Positions 1 to 7,041 of a stretch of 33,258 bases of DNA are shown here, piece after piece. Position numbers and translations under genes: made by a program. The stretch covers positions 1 through 33,258 of the forward strand of contig SLBZ01000132.1 of assembly GCA_007126095.1 (NCBI GenBank), in the 5' to 3' direction. Source of the stretch: Aquisalimonas sp. GTDB lineage: Bacteria > Pseudomonadota > Gammaproteobacteria > Nitrococcales > Aquisalimonadaceae. The notes under the pieces are model-generated. The model did not search any database, had not been told where the DNA came from, and worked only from the letters and a program-made list of their open reading frames with translations. The first letter of the stretch is position 1. Every line of letters starts with the position of its first letter.

Positions 1-388
<388 letters not shown>

Positions 389-520
389 AATCACAACCAC
401 TCGAAAGTGGCTTATTTCGGCTCGGTCACAAAGAACTCAAGGCAAATTGAGCTCTTGCACCGAAGATCTTGTTGCATCTTCACCGTGGTGCAAGCGCCCA
501 CACAAGTCATCTGATCCGAT
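389..520 (-). other. 16S rRNA leader region with hairpins
   Basis: Transcribed spacer between the boxA element and the mature 16S 5' end. It contains a nested inverted repeat at 454-494: CTTGCACC pairs with GGTGCAAG, and inside it GAAGAT pairs with ATCTTC. A short hairpin near 400 reads CCACT-TTCG-AGTGG on the transcribed strand, a UUCG tetraloop. Such leader stems normally take part in RNase III processing and folding of the pre-16S; that role is inferred. No protein gene is visible. Confidence 0.6.
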
Positions 521-532
521 TTGTTAAAGAGC
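521..532 (-). promoter_or_regulatory. rRNA antitermination boxA
   Basis: The minus strand reads GCTCTTTAACAA, essentially the E. coli rrn boxA (TGCTCTTTAACA), bound as RNA by NusB/NusE to make rRNA transcription resistant to Rho. It sits between the promoter array and the mature 16S end, as in other rrn operons. Confidence 0.88.
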
Positions 533-556
533 GCGCCAAGTGTTGCTGTCTGGCGC
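533..556 (-). promoter_or_regulatory. boxB-like hairpin upstream of boxA
   Basis: A 6-bp perfect inverted repeat (GCGCCA / TGGCGC, 12-nt loop) lies directly upstream of boxA in the transcribed direction and directly downstream of promoter P1. Position and form match the boxB stem-loop of rrn leaders. Confidence 0.65.
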
Positions 557-565
557 GGGACACAC

Positions 566-593
566 ATTATATAGTGTGTCATGTTCCTGTCAA
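566..593 (-). promoter_or_regulatory. rRNA promoter P1 (proximal)
   Basis: Minus strand: -35 TTGACA at 588-593, 16-nt spacer, -10 TATAAT at 566-571, both perfect consensus hexamers. It is the promoter closest to boxB/boxA and 16S. The transcript should start near 558-560, inside the start of the boxB stem. The GC-rich discriminator (GTGTGTCCCGCG) is typical of stringently controlled promoters. Confidence 0.9.
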
Positions 594-632
594 CTGTCCG
601 TGTATCGGTTCCGCCTTTGAAGCGGGAGGCGC

Positions 633-660
633 ATTGTAACGTCCGTGAACGCCTCGTCAA
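633..660 (-). promoter_or_regulatory. rRNA promoter P2
   Basis: Minus strand: -35 TTGACG at 655-660, 16-nt spacer, -10 TACAAT at 633-638, followed by a GCGCCTCCC discriminator and preceded by an ACAAAACGG A-rich stretch resembling an UP element. It shares the architecture of the other four promoters in the array. Confidence 0.82.
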
Positions 661-710
661 CCGTTTTGTCTGGCCTGCTTCGCGGCGTTGCCGCGTCGTC
701 AGGAGGGCGC

Positions 711-738
711 ATTCTACATCTTGCTAGCGCCCCGTCAA
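711..738 (-). promoter_or_regulatory. rRNA promoter P3
   Basis: Minus strand: -35 TTGACG at 733-738, 16-nt spacer, -10 TAGAAT at 711-716, discriminator GCGCCCTCC. An upstream GAAAAAAGG tract looks like an UP element. The -35, spacer length and discriminator nearly match P2. Confidence 0.82.
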
Positions 739-789
739 CACCTTTTTTCAACCTGCCCGATGTACTGCTTCCGGGCGTTGGAGGCGGCG

Positions 790-817
790 AGTATAGAGCA
801 TCTCACCGTGGCGTCAA
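790..817 (-). promoter_or_regulatory. rRNA promoter P4
   Basis: Minus strand: -35 TTGACG at 812-817, 16-nt spacer, -10 TATACT at 790-795, followed by CGCCGCCTCC. An upstream TGAAAACAAG tract occupies the UP-element position. Confidence 0.82.
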
Positions 818-830
818 CGCTTGTTTTCAG

Positions 831-872
831 CTCTTCGCGGGAGCCGCCGAAGCGGCGCTGTGCCGTGAAGAG
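831..872 (-). promoter_or_regulatory. Nested hairpin between rRNA promoters P5 and P4
   Basis: CTCTTC (831-836) pairs with GAAGAG (867-872). Inside lies GCCGC-TTCG-GCGGC on the minus strand, centred on 843-856, a UUCG-tetraloop stem. It would form in RNA started at P5 or read through from tyrS. No T-run follows, so it is not a classical intrinsic terminator; it could be a processing site, a pause or the tyrS mRNA 3' end. Confidence 0.45.
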
Positions 873-878
873 ATGCGT

Positions 879-906
879 ATTCTATGGATCACAGCTCAGG
901 CGTCAA
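879..906 (-). promoter_or_regulatory. rRNA promoter P5 (distal, overlapping the tyrS stop)
   Basis: Minus strand: -35 TTGACG at 901-906, 16-nt spacer, -10 TAGAAT at 879-884. The TGA stop codon of tyrS (903-905) is part of the -35 hexamer. The A-rich GAAGAAAACGC just upstream is the last codons of tyrS and also sits where an UP element would be. Confidence 0.75.
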
Positions 907-2114
907 GCGTTTTCTTCAACAACCGTCACGCGGGCGAACCGACGCTTACCCACCTGCACCACATGCACGCCACCGGCGGGGATGCTGGCCCCTGTATCCT
1001 CAATGCGTTCGCCGTCGATGCGGACGGCCCCCTGCTTGACCATGCGCTGACCGTCGCTGCTGGAGTCAACGAGCCCGGCCATCCGCAACAGCGTCGCAAT
1101 CGGTACGGCCCCGCCCCGGGCGGAGACGCTGACCTCGGGCATGTCCTCCGGGAGTGCACCTCTCCGGAACCGGTCCTCGAACGTCTGCCTCGCCCGGGTG
1201 GCAGCGTCGCGGTCGTGGAACCTCTCCACCAATTCCTCGGCCAGGAGCACCTTGATGTCTCGTGGATTGCGTCCGGCATCGGCTTCTGCGCGCAGGGCAT
1301 CCACTTCCGGACCGGAGCGCAGACTGAGCAGTTCGAAGTACCGCCACATGAGGTCGTCGGACACGGACATGAGTTTGCCGAACATCTCGTCGGGCGGCTC
1401 CTTGATTCCGACGTAGTTGTTCAGGGACTTGGACATCTTCTGCACACCGTCCAGACCCTCGAGAATGGGGACGGTCATGACAACCTGTGACGGCTGACCA
1501 TAGGCGTGCTGCAGATGCCGCCCCACCAGAAGGTTGAACTTCTGGTCGGTACCGCCGAGCTCGACATCGGCCTTGAGCTCCACGGAGTCGTAACCCTGTA
1601 TCAGCGGATAGAGGAACTCGTGCACGGCGATGGACTGGCCTGCATGGTAGCGCTTGTGGAAGTCATCCCGCTCCAGCATCCGCGCCACCGTGTAGCGCGC
1701 GGAGAGCTGGATCATGTCCGTTGCCGAAAAACGGCTCATCCATGTGGAGTTGAAAACAACCTGGGTGCGCTCCGGGTCGAGAATGCGGAACACCTGCTCG
1801 CGGTAAGTCTGCGCGTTCGCGGCCACCTCCTCTTCCGTGAGCGGCTTGCGAGTCGCACTCTTCCCGCTGGGGTCGCCGATCATGCCGGTAAAGTCACCGA
1901 TGAGGAACAGCACCTCGTGCCCCAGGTCCTGGAACTGGCGCAGCTTGTTGATCAGCACTGTGTGCCCCAGATGGAGATCGGGTGCCGTGGGGTCGAAACC
2001 CGCCTTGATCCGCAGGGGTCGGTCGGCCGCCAGGCGCTCGCGCAGCTCGTTTTCAACCAGTATCTCTTCCGTACCCCGGCGCAGTTCTGCCAGGGCGCCA
2101 TCCACATCGACCAT
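903..2114 (-). CDS. tyrS: Tyrosyl-tRNA synthetase
   Basis: Cytoplasmic class I aminoacyl-tRNA synthetase, 403 aa, charging tRNA-Tyr with tyrosine. The HIGH-type motif is HLGH (residues 48-51). The KMSKS loop is exact at 226-230, followed by LNNYVG. The last ~65 residues form an S4-like RNA-binding domain. The length and the KMSKS form fit the shorter TyrZ-like proteobacterial TyrRS type. The start is ATG at 2114 behind a GGGAGAG ribosome site. The gene sits directly upstream of the rRNA operon on the same strand with no obvious terminator between; its stop codon is part of rRNA promoter P5. From memory, tyrS next to an rrn operon is also seen in Pseudomonas. Confidence 0.97.
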   Translation of the reverse strand: MVDVDGALAELRRGTEEILVENELRERLAADRPLRIKAGFDPTAPDLHLGHTVLINKLRQFQDLGHEVLFLIGDFTGMIGDPSGKSATRKPLTEEEVAANAQTYREQVFRILDPERTQVVFNSTWMSRFSATDMIQLSARYTVARMLERDDFHKRYHAGQSIAVHEFLYPLIQGYDSVELKADVELGGTDQKFNLLVGRHLQHAYGQPSQVVMTVPILEGLDGVQKMSKSLNNYVGIKEPPDEMFGKLMSVSDDLMWRYFELLSLRSGPEVDALRAEADAGRNPRDIKVLLAEELVERFHDRDAATRARQTFEDRFRRGALPEDMPEVSVSARGGAVPIATLLRMAGLVDSSSDGQRMVKQGAVRIDGERIEDTGASIPAGGVHVVQVGKRRFARVTVVEENA

Positions 2115-2202
2115 GCCGTTTCTCTCCCGGAGTAGACGAGGCGCTTGGCCCGGCTCGCCACAGCAGTGCGGCGCGCCGGAAGAACGCCTTCCGAAGCGCG
2201 GA

Positions 2203-2230
2203 ATTCTAACAGGCTGGGCGTAGACGTCAC
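2203..2230 (-). promoter_or_regulatory. Probable tyrS promoter
   Basis: Minus strand: -35 GTGACG at 2225-2230, 16-nt spacer, -10 TAGAAT at 2203-2208. It has the same spacing and -10 form as the rRNA promoters. It implies a tyrS 5' UTR of about 80 nt. The rest of the 195-bp tyrS/anmK divergent gap shows a small GGAAG/CTTCC inverted repeat near 2178 and no gene. Confidence 0.5.
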
Positions 2231-2310
2231 CGCATCAGCGCGGAACACCGCCGCGACAAAGCCGGTATCATGCGGGGACAGACCGAACCCAATGCCACAA
2301 GGGGGATGCC

Positions 2311-3426
2311 GTGCCGGGGGTGTTTTACGCAGGACTGATGACAGGCACCAGCATGGACGGCATCGACGCCGTCCTGATGGATTTCACCGAGGACATCCCG
2401 CGCCTCGTGGCCACGCACAGCGCCGCACATGACACTGCCGTGCGCGAGCGCCTGATGGCCGTCAGTGGCGCCTCGCCACTGAGCGAGATCATGGGCCTGG
2501 ACGCCGAGCTGGGCGAAGTCTTCGCAGCGGTTATCACGACCTTGCTGGAGAAGGCCGGCGTGGCCACCGCCGACGTGGCCGCCATCGGCAGTCACGGGCA
2601 GACCCTGTGGCATGCACCGGATGCGCCGGCACCTAGCACCCTGCAGATCGGCGACCCGCACCGGATCGCTCAACGGACAGGCATCACCGTTGTCGCCGAC
2701 TTCCGCCGACGGGATCTGGCGGCGGGCGGCCAGGGCGCGCCTCTCGCCCCGTTGTTCCACCAGGCATTCTTCCATACCACGGACGAGGACCGCATCGTCG
2801 CGAACATCGGCGGCATGGCGAATGTGACGAGACTGCCCAGCACCCCCGGCGCCGACGGTATCAGGGGTTTCGACACCGGCCCCGGGAACGTTTTCCTGGA
2901 CAGTTGGTACGCCCGCCACCAGGGCGGCACATACGATCAGGACGGCACATGGGCCGGCGCCGGGGAAGTGTCGGACGAACTGCTCGCCCGCCTGCTCGCG
3001 GATGCCTATTTCTCCCGCAAGCCGCCCAAGAGCACGGGTCGCGACTACTTCAATGACGATTGGCTGGCCGCCGCAGATCTGTCCGGTTACGACCCGGAGA
3101 CGGTCCAGGCCACCCTCGCCCAGCTCACCGCCGAGACGATCGCTGCGGGCATTCGCGACAGCTTGCCGACCGCATCACGGGCACTGATCTGTGGGGGCGG
3201 CGCGCGCAACGGAGACTTGATGCGGCGCCTTCAGGCCGCTCTGCCGGGCATGTTCGTGGATACGACGGACGCCCACGGAATACCCGCGGACTGGGTGGAA
3301 GCGGCCGGGTTTGCATGGCTGGCGAGGGAGGCTCTGGCGGGGCGCCCCGGGAATCTGCCTTCGGTGACGGGCGCCGGGTCCCGGGTACCACTGGGGGCGA
3401 TCCATCCCGGATCGCCCGAAAAATGA
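2311..3426 (+). CDS. anmK: Anhydro-N-acetylmuramic acid kinase
   Basis: Phosphorylates 1,6-anhydro-N-acetylmuramic acid released from the cell wall to MurNAc-6-phosphate, a peptidoglycan recycling step in the cytosol. 371 aa, close to E. coli AnmK. Family landmarks are GLMTGTSMDGID near the N-terminus (ATP site of the ASKHA fold), GSHGQTLWH, NIGGMANVT, GFDTGPGN (with the catalytic Asp) and CGGGARN near the C-terminus. It starts with GTG at 2311, eight bases after AAGGGGG. It is divergent from tyrS and convergent with erpA (18-bp gap). In Pseudomonas, as I recall, an M23 peptidase gene lies between tyrS and anmK; it is absent here. Confidence 0.95.
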   Translation: MPGVFYAGLMTGTSMDGIDAVLMDFTEDIPRLVATHSAAHDTAVRERLMAVSGASPLSEIMGLDAELGEVFAAVITTLLEKAGVATADVAAIGSHGQTLWHAPDAPAPSTLQIGDPHRIAQRTGITVVADFRRRDLAAGGQGAPLAPLFHQAFFHTTDEDRIVANIGGMANVTRLPSTPGADGIRGFDTGPGNVFLDSWYARHQGGTYDQDGTWAGAGEVSDELLARLLADAYFSRKPPKSTGRDYFNDDWLAAADLSGYDPETVQATLAQLTAETIAAGIRDSLPTASRALICGGGARNGDLMRRLQAALPGMFVDTTDAHGIPADWVEAAGFAWLAREALAGRPGNLPSVTGAGSRVPLGAIHPGSPEK

Positions 3427-3444
3427 ACAGAACCGACCTTGGGC

Positions 3445-3801
3445 TCAGACCCCGAACGAGGAGCCGCACCCGCAGGTGGTCGTGGCGTTGGGGTTACGGA
3501 TAACGAACTGCGCCCCTTCGATACCTTCCACGTAGTCGATCTCGGCGCCCATCAGGTACTGGACGCTCATGGGATCAACCACGAGGGTGACGCCGTTCTT
3601 CTCCATGGCGGCATCGCCATCATCCGTGTTCTCGTCGAAGGTGAAGCCGTACTGAAATCCCGAGCAGCCACCCCCGGCAACGTACACCCGCAGTTTCAGC
3701 GCGTCGTTGTTTTCCTCATCAAGCAGTTCACGCACCTTGTTCGCCGCGCTGTCGGTGAAGACCAGCGGCGCATCGTCCTGCTCAAATGCTGCTTCAGCCA
3801 T
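3445..3801 (-). CDS. erpA: Iron-sulfur cluster insertion protein ErpA
   Basis: A-type carrier that delivers [4Fe-4S] or [2Fe-2S] clusters to apo-proteins in the cytosol. 118 aa, normal family length. The three cluster-ligand cysteines are at Cys46 ([11 protein letters not shown]) and Cys110/Cys112 (CGCGSSF) near the C-terminus. The FxYGF after the first Cys and the acidic segment DENTDDGD favour ErpA over IscA/SufA. It follows argC on the same strand with an 80-bp gap, so it may have its own promoter. The start is ATG at 3801 with a GGAGAGA site upstream. Confidence 0.96.
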   Translation of the reverse strand: MAEAAFEQDDAPLVFTDSAANKVRELLDEENNDALKLRVYVAGGGCSGFQYGFTFDENTDDGDAAMEKNGVTLVVDPMSVQYLMGAEIDYVEGIEGAQFVIRNPNATTTCGCGSSFGV

Positions 3802-3881
3802 GGATTCTCTCTCCGGTAGAACGGAATACCTGCAACTGTATTGTCCCCGCAGCGCGCGAAACCGTCAACTTCGGGCAAGCC

Positions 3882-4919
3882 TCACGGCAGAACCGCCACA
3901 CCGCCCAGGCCGGCGGTTTCGTCGAGGCCGCACATCAGGTTCATGTTCTGCACCGCCTGACTGGCTGCGCCCTTGGTGAGGTTGTCGATCACCGAGAACA
4001 CGATGGCGGTACGGCCGTCCTGGGGCTGGTGCACGGCAATCCGGCACAGGTTGGTGCCGCGCACCGTCCGCGTCTCGGGGTGACTGCCGGGAGGCAATAC
4101 GTCCACGAACGGCTCCTCCGCATAACGCGCCTCGTAGAGGCCCTGAAGATCCACGGCAGAGCCGTCGAGCGGCGCGTACAGACTGGCCTGCATGCCGCGG
4201 GTCATGGGCACCAGATGGGGTACGAACGTGAGTCCAACCGGGCCCCCCGCAATCATCTCCAGCGTCTGCCGGATCTCGGGGAGGTGCCGATGGCCGCTGG
4301 CACCATAGGCGCGGAAGTTCTCGTTGGCCTCACCGAACAGCGTCGGCACCTGCGCCTTGCGCCCCGCCCCGGAGACGCCGGACTTGCAGTCCGCGACCAG
4401 GGCATCGAGGCTGACCAGCCCCGCATCCACCAGCGGCAGCCAGCCGAGAGCGACCGCCGTGGGATAACACCCCGGGTTTGCCACCAGGCGCGCCTCGCGG
4501 ATGCCCGCGCGGTGGATCTCGGGCAACCCGTACACGGCATCGGCAAGATGCTCGGGGCATGCGTGGGCCATCCCGTACCACGCCTCCCAGGACGCCGCAT
4601 CCTTGAGGCGAAAATCGGCACCCAGATCGATGACCCGCGTGCCGGCATCAAGCAGTTCCGGGACCATCTGCATGGCCGTCCCGTTGGGTGTCGCAAAGAA
4701 CACCAGATCGCAGGCGGCGAGCTCCGCGACATCCGGTTCCGAAAAGGTCAGATCAACCGCACCGCGGAGCCCCGGAAACATGGCATCGACGCGCGTACCG
4801 GCATTGCCCCGCGAAGTGATGACGCGCACCTCCGCGTGCGGATGGCCGGCGAGAAGCCGCAGCAGTTCGGCACCGGTATACCCCGTGCCGCCGACAATGC
4901 CAATCGTAATCATGTCCAC
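3882..4919 (-). CDS. argC: N-acetyl-gamma-glutamyl-phosphate reductase
   Basis: Third step of arginine synthesis: NADPH-dependent reduction of N-acetyl-glutamyl-5-phosphate to the semialdehyde. 345 aa. The N-terminal Rossmann motif is [15 protein letters not shown] (residues 7-21). The catalytic cysteine is Cys151 in [18 protein letters not shown] is the conserved substrate loop. Two close starts are possible, ATG at 4919 or 4913 (M1 and M3); the first follows CTGGAG at a good distance. The neighbourhood argC-erpA with hemJ nearby resembles Pseudomonas. The 188-bp gap to the divergent thioredoxin gene holds no gene and no clear ARG box that I can recognise. Confidence 0.96.
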   Translation of the reverse strand: MDMITIGIVGGTGYTGAELLRLLAGHPHAEVRVITSRGNAGTRVDAMFPGLRGAVDLTFSEPDVAELAACDLVFFATPNGTAMQMVPELLDAGTRVIDLGADFRLKDAASWEAWYGMAHACPEHLADAVYGLPEIHRAGIREARLVANPGCYPTAVALGWLPLVDAGLVSLDALVADCKSGVSGAGRKAQVPTLFGEANENFRAYGASGHRHLPEIRQTLEMIAGGPVGLTFVPHLVPMTRGMQASLYAPLDGSAVDLQGLYEARYAEEPFVDVLPPGSHPETRTVRGTNLCRIAVHQPQDGRTAIVFSVIDNLTKGAASQAVQNMNLMCGLDETAGLGGVAVLP

Positions 4920-5107
4920 TCCAGTCGCGATGCCCGGGCGCGGGCGTGCGTGATCCGGCCGCGCCTTTATCCAGCTTCCCGATTTTACGCGCCTCCCGCG
5001 CAGGCTTCCAGCGAGCGGGCCACGGCCGCTCCGGCAATGCCGGTAGCCCCGGCATCGGGCGCGGCGGTAGACTATGCGTCCGTACTCCCGAGGCGTGGCG
5101 AATCTCC

Positions 5108-5647
5108 ATGACGAAGCGAAAAGACGTGTGGTTCATCCTGTTGTTCGTGGTGGTCGTGGCGACCGCCGCCGTCGTCTGGGTGGCTCCCTGGCAGGGGGAA
5201 CGCGCCCCGGAAGTGCGCGTCGAGACGCTTGATGGCGAGCGCTTCACGCTCGGCGACCTCCGTGGCAAGCCCGTGATCGTGGCCTTCTGGGCCACCACCT
5301 GCCCGGAATGTGTCCGCGAGATCCCGCATTTCAAAGCGCTGTACGAGGACTACGGCGACCAAGGGCTGGAGCTGATCGCCGTCGCCATGGAGTACGACCC
5401 CGAATCACAGGTGCGCGCCATGGTCGAGGATCGGGACATGCCCTATACCATCGCCCTGGACCGCGACGGCAGCATTGCGCGCGCATTCGGCGATGTGCGC
5501 CTGACACCGACCACCTTCCTGATCGGGCCAGACGGCAAGATCCTGAGCCAGCGCCTGGGCATGGTGGACATGGACCGCATGCGCGAACGCATCGCCGGCC
5601 TGTTGCCGGCGGATCAGGTCGCCGCACTGGACAGCCCCGGCTCCTGA
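5108..5647 (+). CDS. TlpA/ResA-like membrane-anchored thioredoxin
   Basis: 179 aa. One N-terminal membrane anchor (about residues 7-27, very Val/Ile-rich after MTKRKD) places a thioredoxin-like domain in the periplasm. The redox motif is [13 protein letters not shown], with Cys65 and Cys68 forming CPEC. A conserved cis-Pro region ([12 protein letters not shown]) follows, as in TlpA/ResA/DsbE proteins that reduce apocytochrome c or other periplasmic disulfides. The start at 5108 is chosen because the anchor follows directly; an in-frame ATG at 4946 would add 54 unrelated residues. It ends 2 nt before hemJ, so the two are probably co-transcribed, which suggests a heme/cytochrome link (inference). 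Confidence 0.88.
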   Translation: MTKRKDVWFILLFVVVVATAAVVWVAPWQGERAPEVRVETLDGERFTLGDLRGKPVIVAFWATTCPECVREIPHFKALYEDYGDQGLELIAVAMEYDPESQVRAMVEDRDMPYTIALDRDGSIARAFGDVRLTPTTFLIGPDGKILSQRLGMVDMDRMRERIAGLLPADQVAALDSPGS

Positions 5648-5649
5648 GC

Positions 5650-6078
5650 ATGGGCTATCTCTGGATCAAGGCGTTTCATCTGATCGCGATGGTGACCTGG
5701 TTCGCCGCCATCTTCTATCTACCGCGGCTGTTCGTCTACCACGCCATGGCGGAGGACGATCCGGCGGGTCGGGAGCGTTTCAAGGTCATGGAGCGCAAGC
5801 TCTATCGCGGCATCATGACGCCGAGCGCCGTAGTCACCATCGCCCTCGGCATCTGGCTGCTGGTACTCAACCCGTTCTGGCTCCAGCAGGGCTGGATGCA
5901 CGCGAAACTGCTGCTGGTGACGCTTCTGGTGGGGTATCACATCTGGTGCGGGCGTCTCGTCGCAGCGTTCCGGGAGGACCGCAATACCCGAGGCCACCGC
6001 TGGTACCGGGTATTCAACGAAGTGCCCGTGTTCGGGCTTGTCGCCATCATCGTTCTGGCGGTGGTCAAGCCGTTCTGA
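5650..6078 (+). CDS. hemJ: Protoporphyrinogen IX oxidase HemJ
   Basis: 142-aa inner-membrane protein of the HemJ/UPF0093 family, which oxidises protoporphyrinogen IX to protoporphyrin IX in bacteria lacking HemG/HemY. It has four hydrophobic segments. The family's conserved His is His10 (KAFHLIAMVTWFA) and the conserved Lys is in the MHAKLLLV segment (Lys86). WYRVFNEVP near the C-terminus is also characteristic. The start ATG at 5650 is 2 nt after the thioredoxin stop. It converges on bfr with a 28-bp gap containing the palindrome CTGGCGCCAG. Grouping heme synthesis with bacterioferritin (a heme protein) is suggestive but may simply be gene order. Confidence 0.92.
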   Translation: MGYLWIKAFHLIAMVTWFAAIFYLPRLFVYHAMAEDDPAGRERFKVMERKLYRGIMTPSAVVTIALGIWLLVLNPFWLQQGWMHAKLLLVTLLVGYHIWCGRLVAAFREDRNTRGHRWYRVFNEVPVFGLVAIIVLAVVKPF

Positions 6079-6106
6079 CCCGCCGCCCTGGCGCCAGTCA
6101 ATACAT

Positions 6107-6583
6107 CTAGTCGTCCGCCCAGACCTGGGACTGCTGGTAGTTCTTCAGCCCCACCCGCTCGATCAGGTCAAGCTGGGTCTCGAGGAAATCCAGGTGCTCC
6201 TCTTCGTCCGCGAGGATTTCCGCCAGCAGATCGCGCGTGACGTAATCCTCCACCGACTCGGCATACTCGATGGCATCACGCAGTTCGGGGCAGGTGCGCT
6301 CCTCCATCCGCAGGTCGCACTCCAGGACCTCTTTCACGTCTTCGCCGATGAGCAGTTTGCCCAGGTCCTGCAGGTTGGGCATGCCTTCCAGGAACAGAAT
6401 GCGGTCGATGAGCTTGTCCGCATGCTTCATTTCCTTGATGGAGGTGTCGTACGCGCTGGCACCGAGCTTTTCCAGCCCCCAGTCGTTGAGCATCCGCGAG
6501 TGAAGGAAGTACTGGTTGATCGCCGTCAGTTCGTTGTAGAGGACCTTGTTCAGGAACTTGATGACCTTCGCATCACCCTTCAT
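6107..6583 (-). CDS. bfr: Bacterioferritin
   Basis: 24-meric iron storage protein with ferroxidase activity. 158 aa, the same length as E. coli Bfr. The ferroxidase ligands fall at the canonical positions: Glu18, Glu51, His54, Glu94, Glu127 and His130. The heme-binding Met52 is present (KEMKHAD), so this is a heme-binding Bfr rather than a plain ferritin. The start at 6583 gives [13 protein letters not shown], matching the family; a 25-residue upstream extension is not family-like. It lies 129 bp downstream of bfd on the same strand. That gap holds a GC inverted repeat (CCCCGG/CCGGGG near 6674-6699) and no gene. Confidence 0.97.
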   Translation of the reverse strand: MKGDAKVIKFLNKVLYNELTAINQYFLHSRMLNDWGLEKLGASAYDTSIKEMKHADKLIDRILFLEGMPNLQDLGKLLIGEDVKEVLECDLRMEERTCPELRDAIEYAESVEDYVTRDLLAEILADEEEHLDFLETQLDLIERVGLKNYQQSQVWADD

Positions 6584-6712
6584 GAGACGGCTCCATCTGG
6601 TTGAGCATCTGCACAGGCACGCTGCCACGCCTGTCGCGCTGGGCTCAGTGTAATACAAGAACCGGATGGTATGGGACCCCGGAGCGGACCGTCACCGGGG
6701 ATGGACCGCGGC

Positions 6713-6949
6713 TCAGGCGGTCTGCCAGGCGGGGGCGCCGGGCTCCATGGCGGGAAGATCGATATGGACAGCGGTTGCACTCACGTTCGCGCATGCCTCA
6801 CTGAGGATCTCCCGCGCCTCCGGGCCGCAGCGGCCACAGGAGCTGCAGACGCCCAGCTCCTGGCGCAGTTCACGCATGGTGCGCGCGCCACCGGCAACGG
6901 CACGTCGGATATCGTGATCTGTGATGGCGCGGCAAAGGCAGACGTACAT
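6713..6949 (-). CDS. bfd: Bacterioferritin-associated ferredoxin
   Basis: 78 aa. [2Fe-2S] ferredoxin that docks on bacterioferritin and reduces its heme to release stored iron. The cluster cysteines fit the Bfd pattern CxC-x31-CxxC: Cys4, Cys6, Cys38 and Cys41 (MYVCLCRAIT, CSSCGRCGPEA), with an extra Cys35. It is somewhat longer than E. coli Bfd (64 aa) at the C-terminus. The start is ATG at 6949 after GGAGGG. It is upstream of bfr on the same strand, and a Fur-box-like site precedes it, as expected for iron-starvation induction. Confidence 0.95.
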   Translation of the reverse strand: MYVCLCRAITDHDIRRAVAGGARTMRELRQELGVCSSCGRCGPEAREILSEACANVSATAVHIDLPAMEPGAPAWQTA

Positions 6950-6998
6950 GAGAACCCTCCCGTTGATTGCGTTCAGTCTGAATGCAAATGCGACTGAT

Positions 6999-7028
6999 TG
7001 TCAATTGGAACGAGAACGATTCCTATTG
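6999..7028 (-). promoter_or_regulatory. Fur-box-like operator and -35 region of bfd
   Basis: The plus strand at 7008-7028 contains GAGAACGATTCCTATT, matching most of the Fur core GAGAATGATTCTCATT. A perfect TTGACA hexamer on the minus strand lies right beside it at 6999-7004, pointing to bfd. No good -10 is seen; CAGACT 18 nt on is weak. A second AT-rich candidate (GCAAATGCGACTGATTG) lies at about 6984-7000. Confidence 0.5.
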
Positions 7029-7041
7029 CCAACGGGAGGAA

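Noticed and set aside
4946..5107. 54-residue N-terminal extension of the TlpA-like protein
   Set aside because: No signal or family similarity. The membrane anchor starts right after the Met at 5108.
6674..6699. Inverted repeat CCCCGG/CCGGGG between bfd and bfr as a terminator
   Set aside because: Only 6 bp of stem with a 12-nt or longer loop and no T-run on either strand.
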